Assembly: GCA_048158365.1 (NCBI GenBank) | Contig: JBLLNL010000001.1 | Length of the DNA stretch: 64,000 nt | From: Azoarcus_F sp048158365 | GTDB taxonomy: Bacteria > Pseudomonadota > Gammaproteobacteria > Burkholderiales > Rhodocyclaceae | Reading direction: 5' to 3' (one strand) | Part shown: positions 35,557-43,663 of the stretch, one piece after another | Position numbering within the stretch: position 1 is the first letter of the stretch | Layout: every line of letters starts with the position of its first letter | Position numbers and translations under genes: made by a program | The notes under the pieces: model-generated | What the model saw: only the letters and a program-made list of their open reading frames with translations | Databases searched by the model: none | Told to the model about the DNA's origin: nothing

Positions 35557-36179
35557 CAGGCTGCAGCGCCTCCCTTGAACCAGTGATCTTCAAGGCAGGC
35601 CCGCAGGCCCGTACGGGCGCGGTGCAGGATCACCCAGCAGTTGTTGGTCGAGATGCCCAGTTGTTCGCAGATCTCGGGGGTATCGAGATCGAGAAACTCA
35701 CGCATCATGTAGACGCGGGCGGTCTTTTCGGGGAGATGGTTGACGCAGGCATCGAAGACCGCCCAGAACTGCTTCTGCGAAAGGGCCGCATCCGGATCGG
35801 ACCAGGTCGACGGGCCATCCTCCTCGTTCCAGTATCCGGACGACCACATCATCTTGCGGTTGAACATCGCGTCGATGCGCGCGTCGCCTTCGTCCGAACC
35901 GTCCGACAGGTCGGCCCGAACGACCTCGCGCGAGGATTTACGGATGTGGTCGACGATCTTGTTGCGCAGGATCGCGAACATCCAGGTCTTGAGGGCCGCA
36001 CGACCGGCGAACCCCTCCTCGTTGTTCATCGCGGCAATAAGGGCTTCCTGCACCATGTCCTCGGCCGAGGCCGAATCGCGCAGTTGCATCTGCGCAAAAC
36101 GCAGCATGTCGCGTCGGATGCCGGCGATCGATGGATCATCCCATCGAATGCCACCGTCCCGGCCTCTTGGGACTTTCAT
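35556..36179 (-). CDS. ECF RNA polymerase sigma factor (TIGR02943-like)
   Basis: 207 residues. Region 2 is seen in DMLRFAQMQLRDSASAEDMV with the -10-binding AGRAALKTWMFAILRNKIVD, and region 4 in LPEKTARVYMMREFLDLDTP with EICEQLGISTNNCWVILHRA. The NNCWV(I/M)L(H/Y)RAR wording is characteristic of the group that includes gonococcal Ecf, which with MseR controls methionine sulfoxide reductase. GGAG lies upstream of the ATG. No copy of the shared promoter motif is seen before it; it is only 57 bases after the HD-GYP gene and may be read from that gene's promoter. Confidence 0.92.
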   Translation of the reverse strand: MKVPRGRDGGIRWDDPSIAGIRRDMLRFAQMQLRDSASAEDMVQEALIAAMNNEEGFAGRAALKTWMFAILRNKIVDHIRKSSREVVRADLSDGSDEGDARIDAMFNRKMMWSSGYWNEEDGPSTWSDPDAALSQKQFWAVFDACVNHLPEKTARVYMMREFLDLDTPEICEQLGISTNNCWVILHRARTGLRACLEDHWFKGGAAA

Positions 36180-36236
36180 TGTCTTGCGCTCCTGTGCGGG
36201 TGTGATGACATTTTCATGGCGAGTGGTGTCGGTCCA

Positions 36237-37166
36237 TCAGATTACGTGGGGCCGCTCCAGCAGCCTGCCGAATGCCGCTCTGGAAGCTGCATCACGCACA
36301 GTGCGGGCGATCAGTGCGATGTCCGCGACCGGCGTGAGTTGCGCGGCCGTGCCCGTTTTGCCGGTCGGAACGACGCCGACCGAACCTAATTCTTCATCGA
36401 TCAAGCGGTACTCACTACCGCAGGATCGGCAATGAATCAGGTCTCCCCGGCCGTGCATCGCGGTCAGGGCCAGGGTGGGTCCGCACATCACGCAGGTTTG
36501 CAATGGAATGCCGTCGTCACTATAACCCACGATATGCTCGAGTGCACCTGTTCCTTTGAGTGACAGAAAGTCGCCGACCAGGGTGTCGTCGAACTGGCTG
36601 CCCCGGGCATCGGAAATGATGGCGAGTGCATCGTCGATGGACATGCCGCGGCGATATGGTCGGGTGCTGGTCATCGCGTCGAACGCGTCGCCAATCGACA
36701 CGATGCGGGCGACGAGCGGAATGTCCTGTCCATGCAGTCCGCGCGGATAGCCAAGGCCGTCCGGGCGCTCGTGGTGACACGCGACCGCGTCGCGTACCAG
36801 GCCCGCGAGCGGGTGAGCTGCAAGCACCCGTTCGCCTATGGCGGGGTGTGTGCGTACCAGGTCGTATTCTGCCTCGGTGAGACTGGCGGGCTTGCGCAGT
36901 ATCGCATCCGGCACCCCGATCTTGCCCAGATCGTGCAGGAAACCGCCTACCGCTGCGCATGCTATCTGCAGGTCGGTCAGGCCTGCCCGCTCAGCCAGAA
37001 GTTCGGCGAATCGCGACACGCGCCAAAGGTGTCCGCCCGTGTAAGGATCACGCGCCTCGATCATCCAGGCCATCACCAGCAGACTCGCCAGCAGGTCGTG
37101 ACCCTGGACGGCCGGTGGCGCCTCTTCCTGTCCCAGCCATCTCAGCAGACCTTGTCGAATGCCCAT
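36237..37166 (-). CDS. HD-GYP phosphodiesterase-like protein with C-terminal zinc ribbon
   Basis: 309 residues. The HD motif GGFLHDLGKIGVPDAILRKP and the GYP motif HHERPDGLGYPRGLHGQDIP are intact, so cyclic-di-GMP hydrolysis is likely. No receiver domain: the N-terminus is short, and the C-terminal part has a zinc ribbon (TCVMCGPT with HCRSCGSEYRLI) that may sense metal or redox state. It lies directly upstream of the sigma-factor gene on the same strand with 57 bases between, suggesting a joint transcript. Confidence 0.88.
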   Translation of the reverse strand: MGIRQGLLRWLGQEEAPPAVQGHDLLASLLVMAWMIEARDPYTGGHLWRVSRFAELLAERAGLTDLQIACAAVGGFLHDLGKIGVPDAILRKPASLTEAEYDLVRTHPAIGERVLAAHPLAGLVRDAVACHHERPDGLGYPRGLHGQDIPLVARIVSIGDAFDAMTSTRPYRRGMSIDDALAIISDARGSQFDDTLVGDFLSLKGTGALEHIVGYSDDGIPLQTCVMCGPTLALTAMHGRGDLIHCRSCGSEYRLIDEELGSVGVVPTGKTGTAAQLTPVADIALIARTVRDAASRAAFGRLLERPHVI

Positions 37167-37187
37167 GATCGAACTCCTCGAACCATA

Positions 37188-37214
37188 GTCGGGTTGAAGC
37201 GCCCGGTCCTACGT
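37188..37214 (-). promoter_or_regulatory. Weak candidate promoter of the HD-GYP/sigma genes
   Basis: Minus strand: ACGTAGGA (37214-37207), 15 bases, CGAC (37191-37188), 22 bases before the HD-GYP ATG. The -35 box has three mismatches to TGTAAGGA. If real it would give autoregulation of the sigma factor. Confidence 0.25.
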
Positions 37215-37240
37215 CGGCGCCAAGCCCGGCCTGCGCGCCG

Positions 37241-38044
37241 TCAGCCTTCGTTTGCGAGCCTGGATATGTCGGCCGGCCGTCGTGGATCGCCCGAACCGGC
37301 ATCGAGCATGTCGAGCGTATCCTGGATGGAGATCGGCAGATAGCCCGTGATCTCGAGGGTCCGGTCCTCCAGAATGTCCTTTTCCGGATGCGCCTGCCTA
37401 TGCATCGCGACGACTTCATCACGATGCCGCAGCAACGCGACGATCCAAGGTCGATACAGTCGGAGCATCGCCCCGAGCCAGCGATTGACCGGCCAGGACG
37501 GTGCGGCATGATCGATCTCGAAGCGGTCCAGCATTAGTATCACGTCGTCGGCCGCGTACCAGGTCTCGTCGGTCACCCAGCGGTTTGTCGCGAACAGGCC
37601 GATCGGTTCTCCCCAGGCGTCCATCGAGATCGCCACCAGATGGCTGATCGCGTCGTCGCCCTCGGGCCATTTCTCCGTCGCATTCGGCCAATCGACCGGT
37701 TGCGCGCCGTCCGGCAGATTGCCGGCTCGCAGAAAACAGTGGAAGTGTCCGTGTTCGACCGGGCCTCTATGCGCATGATAGTAATACTGCGCCCGGCTCG
37801 TCTCATCGAAAACGTCGTCCCGCGGGTAGTGCTGCATCTCGTAGAATTCGCCCTGCCCGCGAAGGACTTCGCCGACGATATTCAACCCACCCCGGCTCAG
37901 GACCCGGCGGCACTCGAGCGCCTCACGACCGGCCTCGAGCATGCGCCGCCGCTCGACCGCGCTCAGCGCTGCCGGATCGGGAAAATGGCGTTCGAGCGCG
38001 GGCAAGGTCGTCGATTGCTCCAATGGTGCACCGGTGGTCGTCAT
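37241..38044 (-). CDS. Conserved protein of unknown function (possibly DUF6969)
   Basis: 267 residues, no signal peptide or membrane helix. Features include LPALERHFPDPAALSAVERR, LSRGGLNIVGEVLRGQGEFY, YYYHAHRGPVEHGHFHCFLR (several His that could bind metal), SHLVAISMDAWGEPIGLFAT and NRWVTDETWYAADDVILMLD. I think this is the family called DUF6969 but could not check. It begins 19 bases after the NPCAA-repeat cytochrome gene ends, so the two are almost certainly cotranscribed. A role in handling or maturing that cytochrome is an inference from position only. Confidence 0.6.
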   Translation of the reverse strand: MTTTGAPLEQSTTLPALERHFPDPAALSAVERRRMLEAGREALECRRVLSRGGLNIVGEVLRGQGEFYEMQHYPRDDVFDETSRAQYYYHAHRGPVEHGHFHCFLRAGNLPDGAQPVDWPNATEKWPEGDDAISHLVAISMDAWGEPIGLFATNRWVTDETWYAADDVILMLDRFEIDHAAPSWPVNRWLGAMLRLYRPWIVALLRHRDEVVAMHRQAHPEKDILEDRTLEITGYLPISIQDTLDMLDAGSGDPRRPADISRLANEG

Positions 38045-38063
38045 GTCGGGGTGAGTCCGTGCT

Positions 38064-38909
38064 TTAGCGCTTGGCTGCGCAGGGGTTGCGGGCTGCACAA
38101 GGATTCTTCGCGGCGCACGGGTTCTTCGCAGCGCACGGATTCCTCGCAGCGCACGGATTCCTCGCAGCGCACGGATTCCTCGCAGCGCACGGGTTGGCCG
38201 CGCACGGGTTGGCCGCGCAAGGATTCGGACCTTTGGCGATGAAGCGCTTCTGATCCTGCTCCAGGTAGGCGACGAGCGAGGCCAATTCGCGTGAATCCCA
38301 GGCCAGCGGCGCTGCAGCCATTGGTGCGACCATACACAGCTGCACCATTTCATCCAGATGGACTTCGTCCATGTTGAACATGTCGGATGCCATCTGCACC
38401 GCGTGCGGATAGGCTTGCGTGAAGGTCGGCATGTAGCCCATCTGGTTCGAGTGACAGGTCGCGCAGCTGAGGTTGTTGCTGGACAGTGATGTATCGTTGA
38501 ACAGTCGCCGACCCTCGGCAAGCAGTTCGACTTGATCCGCCACGTAGGGTCGGTAGTTTGCCGGGCGTTTCACGGCCTTTGCCGCACAGGGATTGGCCGC
38601 GCAAGGATTGGCCGCGCACGGGTTCCTCGCGGCGCACGGGTTCCTCGCAGCGCACGGGTTCCTCGCAGCGCACGGGTTCCTCGCAGCGCACGGGTTCCTC
38701 GCAGCGCACGGGTTCCTCGCAGCGCACGGGTTCCTCGCAGCGCACGGGTTCTTCGCAGCACAAGGATTTGCGGCGCGTGAGGTCGGGCGCGGTGCGCAAG
38801 GCCTGCATTGGGCATGAGCCATCGGCAGTCCGATTGCGGCACTGATCAGCCCGGCTGACAGCATCGCGGCGAAGGCGTGGTTGGCTCGATGGGTTCTTGT
38901 CTGGTTCAT
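38064..38909 (-). CDS. c-type cytochrome flanked by two NPCAA(R/K) Cys-repeat arrays
   Basis: 281 residues. A signal peptide (AAMLSAGLISAAIGLPMAHA) is followed by QCRPCAPRP and eleven NPCAA units (one NPCAAK, seven NPCAAR, two NPCAA, one NPCAAK). A globular cytochrome domain comes next, with the heme site LSCATCHSNQMGYMP (Met residues downstream as candidate axial ligands), then a C-terminal tail of nine more units ending NPCAAKR. That is 20 repeat Cys besides the heme pair and three others. AGGAGGGACC before the ATG decides the start. Periplasmic export and heme attachment are expected. The repeats could bind soft metals, be a thiol sink or form disulfides; none of this is shown. A promoter of the shared set lies 67 bases upstream. 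Confidence 0.88.
   Translation of the reverse strand: MNQTRTHRANHAFAAMLSAGLISAAIGLPMAHAQCRPCAPRPTSRAANPCAAKNPCAARNPCAARNPCAARNPCAARNPCAARNPCAARNPCAARNPCAANPCAANPCAAKAVKRPANYRPYVADQVELLAEGRRLFNDTSLSSNNLSCATCHSNQMGYMPTFTQAYPHAVQMASDMFNMDEVHLDEMVQLCMVAPMAAAPLAWDSRELASLVAYLEQDQKRFIAKGPNPCAANPCAANPCAARNPCAARNPCAARNPCAAKNPCAAKNPCAARNPCAAKR
38070..38225 (-). repeat. C-terminal NPCAA array, nine units
   Basis: Nine in-frame units of 15 or 18 bases (NPCAA, NPCAA, three NPCAAR, two NPCAAK, NPCAAR, NPCAAK). Nucleotide identity between units is high but Asn alternates AAC/AAT and Pro varies, so this array is somewhat older than the N-terminal one. Confidence 0.95.
38577..38768 (-). repeat. N-terminal NPCAA array, eleven units
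   Basis: 192 bases made of nine 18-base and two 15-base units. The seven NPCAAR units are nearly identical at the nucleotide level (AACCCGTGCGCTGCGAGG; only one uses GCC for GCT), which points to recent expansion by slippage or unequal exchange. Confidence 0.95.
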
Positions 38910-38975
38910 GGCTAGGTCCCTCCTGGGTAGGTTGTCTGCGAATCGGGTTGCACGCGTTGAGTACGCGTCCCCTAG

Positions 38976-39004
38976 TTGGTCGGCCATGACGTCCTGTCCT
39001 TACA
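38976..39004 (-). promoter_or_regulatory. Candidate ECF-sigma promoter of the NPCAA cytochrome operon
   Basis: Minus strand: TGTAAGGA (39004-38997), 14 bases, CGACCAA (38982-38976), about 67 bases before the cytochrome ATG. The divergent DUF3179 promoter starts 28 bases away. Confidence 0.65.
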
Positions 39005-39031
39005 ACGGGAACCAAGCTTTTTTGGCGCCGG

Positions 39032-39061
39032 TGTAAGTTGCGCGCCTTGCCGTCCGACCAA
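39032..39061 (+). promoter_or_regulatory. Candidate ECF-sigma promoter of the DUF3179 gene
   Basis: TGTAAGTT (39032-39039), 15 bases, CGACCAA (39055-39061), about 106 bases before the DUF3179 ATG. The identical -10 (CGACCAA) on both sides makes this a back-to-back pair with the cytochrome promoter. Confidence 0.55.
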
Positions 39062-39166
39062 GGGACGAGCGTGCGGGAGTGCACGCACTTCGACGCGGGT
39101 CGAGCTTCGTCCGACGGAGCCATCCATTGACATGCTTCGACGGCATCAATTGGCAGGAGTCAGGTC

Positions 39167-40102
39167 ATGAACAGATCGTGGATATCGGTGCCTCTGGCGG
39201 CCTTGTTGGCCGTGATCAGTCTGTCCGCCTGGGCGGTGCAGAAGAACGGTTTCGACCTCACCGGGGCCAGTGTTCCCATCGACGAGATCCATCATGGCGG
39301 ACCGCCTCGCGACGGAATACCGTCCATCGACCAGCCTCGCTTCGTGGCGGCGGCCGAAGCGGATTTTCTGAAACCGGACGACCGCGTGCTCGGTTTTCAC
39401 CGGTCGGGCATTGCGCGCGCCTATCCGATTGCGATCCTGAACTGGCACGAGGTGGTCAATGATCGCATCGGTGGCGAGCCGATCGCGGTGACGTTCTGCC
39501 CGCTGTGTGGAACCGGAATGGTTTTCTCGACGCGTGTGGATGGACGGGATCTCACGCTTGGCGTATCCGGACTGCTCTACAACAGCGACGTTCTGCTGTA
39601 TGACCGTCAGACCGAGTCGCTGTGGTCGCAGATCATGAGCGAGGCGGTCAGTGGCCCAATGAAAGGTGCCCGGCTGGCGTTTCTGCCGACCGCGCACACG
39701 ACCTGGTCCGACTGGCGGGCGCGTCACCCGGATACCAAGGTGCTGTCGCCGGACACCGGTCATCGCAGGGATTACCGGCGCGACCCCTATTCGGACTACG
39801 TCGAAAGCGAGTCGCTGATGTTTCCGGTGCGCCATGCCGACGCACGCCTGCATCCTAAGGAGCAGGTCATTGGCGTGACGATCGCGGGCGAGAGCATGGC
39901 CTATCCCTTCACGGCGCTCGACCGCAATCCCGCCAGAGTGATCGAGGATACCGTTGGCGGGCAAGTGCTGCGGCTCGAATTCGATCCGCAAGCCCGCACA
40001 GCTCGTGTCTTCGGTGACGACGGCGAGGAGATTCCCAGCCTCATCGCGTTCTGGTTCGCCTGGGTGGCGTTCAACCCGGATACGCGTGTGTTCGGGCAGT
40101 AG
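39167..40102 (+). CDS. DUF3179 protein, exported
   Basis: 311 residues with signal peptide (VPLAALLAVISLSAWA). The family core has AYPIAILNWHEVVNDRIGGE, VTFCPLCGTGMVFSTRVDG (a CxxC pair), SGLLYNSDVLLYDRQTESLW and FPVRHADARLHPKEQVIGV. DUF3179 proteins are secreted and of unknown function; the CPLC pair and conserved His suggest metal or heme handling. AGGAG eleven bases before the ATG. It is divergent from the NPCAA cytochrome operon and shares the promoter type. Confidence 0.88.
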   Translation: MNRSWISVPLAALLAVISLSAWAVQKNGFDLTGASVPIDEIHHGGPPRDGIPSIDQPRFVAAAEADFLKPDDRVLGFHRSGIARAYPIAILNWHEVVNDRIGGEPIAVTFCPLCGTGMVFSTRVDGRDLTLGVSGLLYNSDVLLYDRQTESLWSQIMSEAVSGPMKGARLAFLPTAHTTWSDWRARHPDTKVLSPDTGHRRDYRRDPYSDYVESESLMFPVRHADARLHPKEQVIGVTIAGESMAYPFTALDRNPARVIEDTVGGQVLRLEFDPQARTARVFGDDGEEIPSLIAFWFAWVAFNPDTRVFGQ

Positions 40103-40190
40103 CGACCGCCCCCCCAGCCGGTCGGTCGCGGTGTGGCGCGTGCGTGCTGCACCGCTGCTATCCGATCTCTGCCGGGATGGATGTGGGGGT

Positions 40191-41423
40191 TCAGGTGCGC
40201 CTGCCGTGCAAGGCGACGACCCATCGCATCGCGTCGAGTTCGGCGGCGGTGAGGTCCGCCAGGCTCAGCCCGGGCGCGTCCTTCAGCAGCCGTGACGCCC
40301 GGTCGAGATCACTGTGCTCGATGCATTCGACCAGCGCGAGCAGGATGCCAAAGGGTCCGCCACGTTCGAGCAGTGCGTCACGGACCTCTGCGCACAGGTT
40401 GATCCGGGCGACGATCTCGCGCATCGACTGCTTCATCACGTTGTCGAGCAGCGACAGCGTGCCCGTCATGAACGCGGTATCCAGATCGGCGGGCGCCAGC
40501 CCCTGGCGCTGGGCCAGGCCCTCCATCGTCTTGCCACGGCTGGCCGCCATCTCCATCAGCGGGCTCGGATAGGAGACCCCTTTGTCCTGCGAATACAGCA
40601 GCAACTGGACCCATCGCTGCAACTGTCTGCGACCGAGCGCGGCCACTGCGGTCGACACCGAGTCGATCGGACGCGCAAACCCTGCGGCGGCCGAATTGAC
40701 CAGGCGGAGCAGGTTGTAGGTGAGTCCCGGGTCCCGCCTGATGGTGTCGAAGATCTGTGCCGATTCGCCGTCGCCGAGCAACAGTTGCAGCAGTTCGACC
40801 AGCAGATTCGTCGATGGATCGGGACGTCTGGCGCTGAGGATCACCGGGCGCGCGAAGTAGTACCCCTGGAAGAGCTCGAAGCCCAGCGCTCTGCAGTGCT
40901 CGGCCTGCTCGCGCGTGTCCACCTTCTCCGCAAGCAGGCACACGGGCCATTGTCTGAGTCGCGAAACGATTTCCGCGAGTTCGTCAGGCTGGTGAAGAGT
41001 CAGGTCTATCTTCACGAAGTCGACGATCTTCAGCAGTTCGACGAAGGATTCGTCGAACACGAAGTCGTCCAGCGCGATCCTGAAGCCGGCCTTCTTCAGG
41101 TCGAGACAGCGTTGCAGCACCGGCTCGCTGGCTGCAACGGTTTCGAGGAGCTCGAGCACGACCTTGTCGGGCGGCAGAAACTCGACCACCTCGCTGTGCA
41201 GCATCTCGGTGCTGACGTTGATGAAACCCAGCGCGGACCCGAGCACCGCCTCGGCCCCGAGTTGACCAAATGCGTGGCTGATGACGTTGGCGGTCGCATG
41301 CAGGTCGTCCGTGACGTTGCTGTCGGGGACCTGCCCGGCCCGGAACAGCAGCTCATAAGCGAAGAGCTCGCCGTTCCGATCGAGAATCGGCTGCCGGCCG
41401 AGGAATACGTCGTTGCGCGCCAT
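40191..41423 (-). CDS. EAL-HDOD (YuxH-type) signalling protein
   Basis: 410 residues. The N-terminal EAL-like domain is degenerate: FLGRQPILDRNGELFAYELLFR has ELL in place of EAL, and FRIALDDFVFDES, FVKIDLTLHQ and LLAEKVDTREQAEHCRALG follow. The C-terminal HDOD domain runs from about residue 210 (RRDPGLTYNLLRLVNSAAAG, SVSTAVAALGRRQLQRWVQL). Such proteins typically bind partners rather than hydrolyse cyclic-di-GMP. It converges on the DUF3179 gene. Confidence 0.88.
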   Translation of the reverse strand: MARNDVFLGRQPILDRNGELFAYELLFRAGQVPDSNVTDDLHATANVISHAFGQLGAEAVLGSALGFINVSTEMLHSEVVEFLPPDKVVLELLETVAASEPVLQRCLDLKKAGFRIALDDFVFDESFVELLKIVDFVKIDLTLHQPDELAEIVSRLRQWPVCLLAEKVDTREQAEHCRALGFELFQGYYFARPVILSARRPDPSTNLLVELLQLLLGDGESAQIFDTIRRDPGLTYNLLRLVNSAAAGFARPIDSVSTAVAALGRRQLQRWVQLLLYSQDKGVSYPSPLMEMAASRGKTMEGLAQRQGLAPADLDTAFMTGTLSLLDNVMKQSMREIVARINLCAEVRDALLERGGPFGILLALVECIEHSDLDRASRLLKDAPGLSLADLTAAELDAMRWVVALHGRRT

Positions 41424-41518
41424 GGGTCGTCATCTGCGGGAAACCGGGCGTGATGCTACTGCAAGTGAAGTGACGACGCGATCCCCTCGGGCACGGCAGG
41501 GGCACCGGCTTCATCAGT

Positions 41519-41540
41519 CATCCCCGCGTCGGCGGGGATG
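41519..41540. repeat. REP-like GC-rich palindrome
   Basis: CATCCCCGC (41519-41527) and GCGGGGATG (41532-41540) form a perfect 9-bp hairpin with a 4-base loop between fumC and the EAL-HDOD gene. It resembles the dispersed extragenic palindromes of gammaproteobacteria and could also end the fumC transcript. Confidence 0.6.
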
Positions 41541-41551
41541 CGCGTCATCGG

Positions 41552-42961
<1,410 letters not shown>

Positions 42962-43018
42962 TCTAGGTCAGCCGTAGTCCGGCTGCCGGGCGAAATGGAT
43001 GGCGATCGAGGATGTGGA

Positions 43019-43396
43019 ATGCGCTTTTTGCCCGGTGCGCTCGCCGGCGAACGCCTGCTGCTGCGGGAGCAGGGGTCCGGCACGCGCGGCAACATGGAGC
43101 GCTTTCTGCGTGCACACGGGGTGAAAGTGCTGCGTGCCGACGAAATGGGCAGCAATGAAACCTTGAAACAGGCTGCCATCGCAGGCTTGGGGGTGGCGTT
43201 TCTGTCACACCACACCTTCGGAATGGAGCGCGAGTCAGGACGCCTCGTGCGGCTCGATGTCCGTCACACCCCGATCGAACGGGAATGGAACCTGCTGCTG
43301 TATGCAGGCTGGACGCCCACGCTTGCCGTCGAGGCACTGGTCGATTGCCTGCAGTGCGAGGGCGTGCGATCATGCAGGCGGGAGAGGCACAGGTAG
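43019..43396 (+). pseudogene. CbbR-like LysR regulator, C-terminal remnant
   Basis: About 125 codons match only the last half of a LysR effector domain: ALAGERLLLREQGSGTRGNM, DEMGSNETLKQAAIAGLGVA, FLSHHTFGMERESGRLVRLD. The REQGSGTR and GSNE(T)(I/L)KQA patterns are again CbbR-like. The DNA-binding domain and first half of the sensor are missing, and the segment begins 58 bases from the fumC start. The translated sequence upstream is antisense to fumC. A second, different LysR remnant from the one at 8 kb. Confidence 0.75.
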
Positions 43397-43442
43397 CGGT
43401 ATAAGCCGGATCCGGACTGATCGAAACAGGCTTCTCATTCGC

Positions 43443-43567
43443 TCAAAGGCGGGTAAAACCCAGAAAACGCCGCATGAACTCGGCCTTGCCTGTGTTCAGG
43501 AAGTCTGCGAAGTACCAGTCTCCGGGCACATCAGCGTGCCGTAGGCGAAGCAGTGGCGCGCGGGCAT
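43443..43567 (-). pseudogene. Gamma-glutamylcyclotransferase-like remnant with internal deletion
   Basis: The minus strand opens MPARHCFAYGTLMCPE, the start of AIG2/GGCT-type proteins (YGTLM motif), then shifts frame and ends DWYFADFLNTGKAEFMRRFL to a stop at 43443, which resembles the end of the same family. About two thirds of the gene is missing between. Support rests on two short motifs. Confidence 0.5.
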
Positions 43568-43663
43568 CGGTTCAGTCTCGTCGATCCGGCCCGACGGCTG
43601 CGGGTTCGCTGACGACCACGTCGCGGTGCGTCGGACGCCGCAGCCTTGCCATGTAACGCGCCG

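Noticed and set aside
38041..38800. Arrays of 18-bp repeats that could be taken for a CRISPR or for alanine/Phe-rich ORFs on the plus strand
   Set aside because: There are no unique spacers, and the minus-strand frame has a signal peptide, CxxCH site and good ribosome-binding site; the plus-strand frames are by-products of the repeat.
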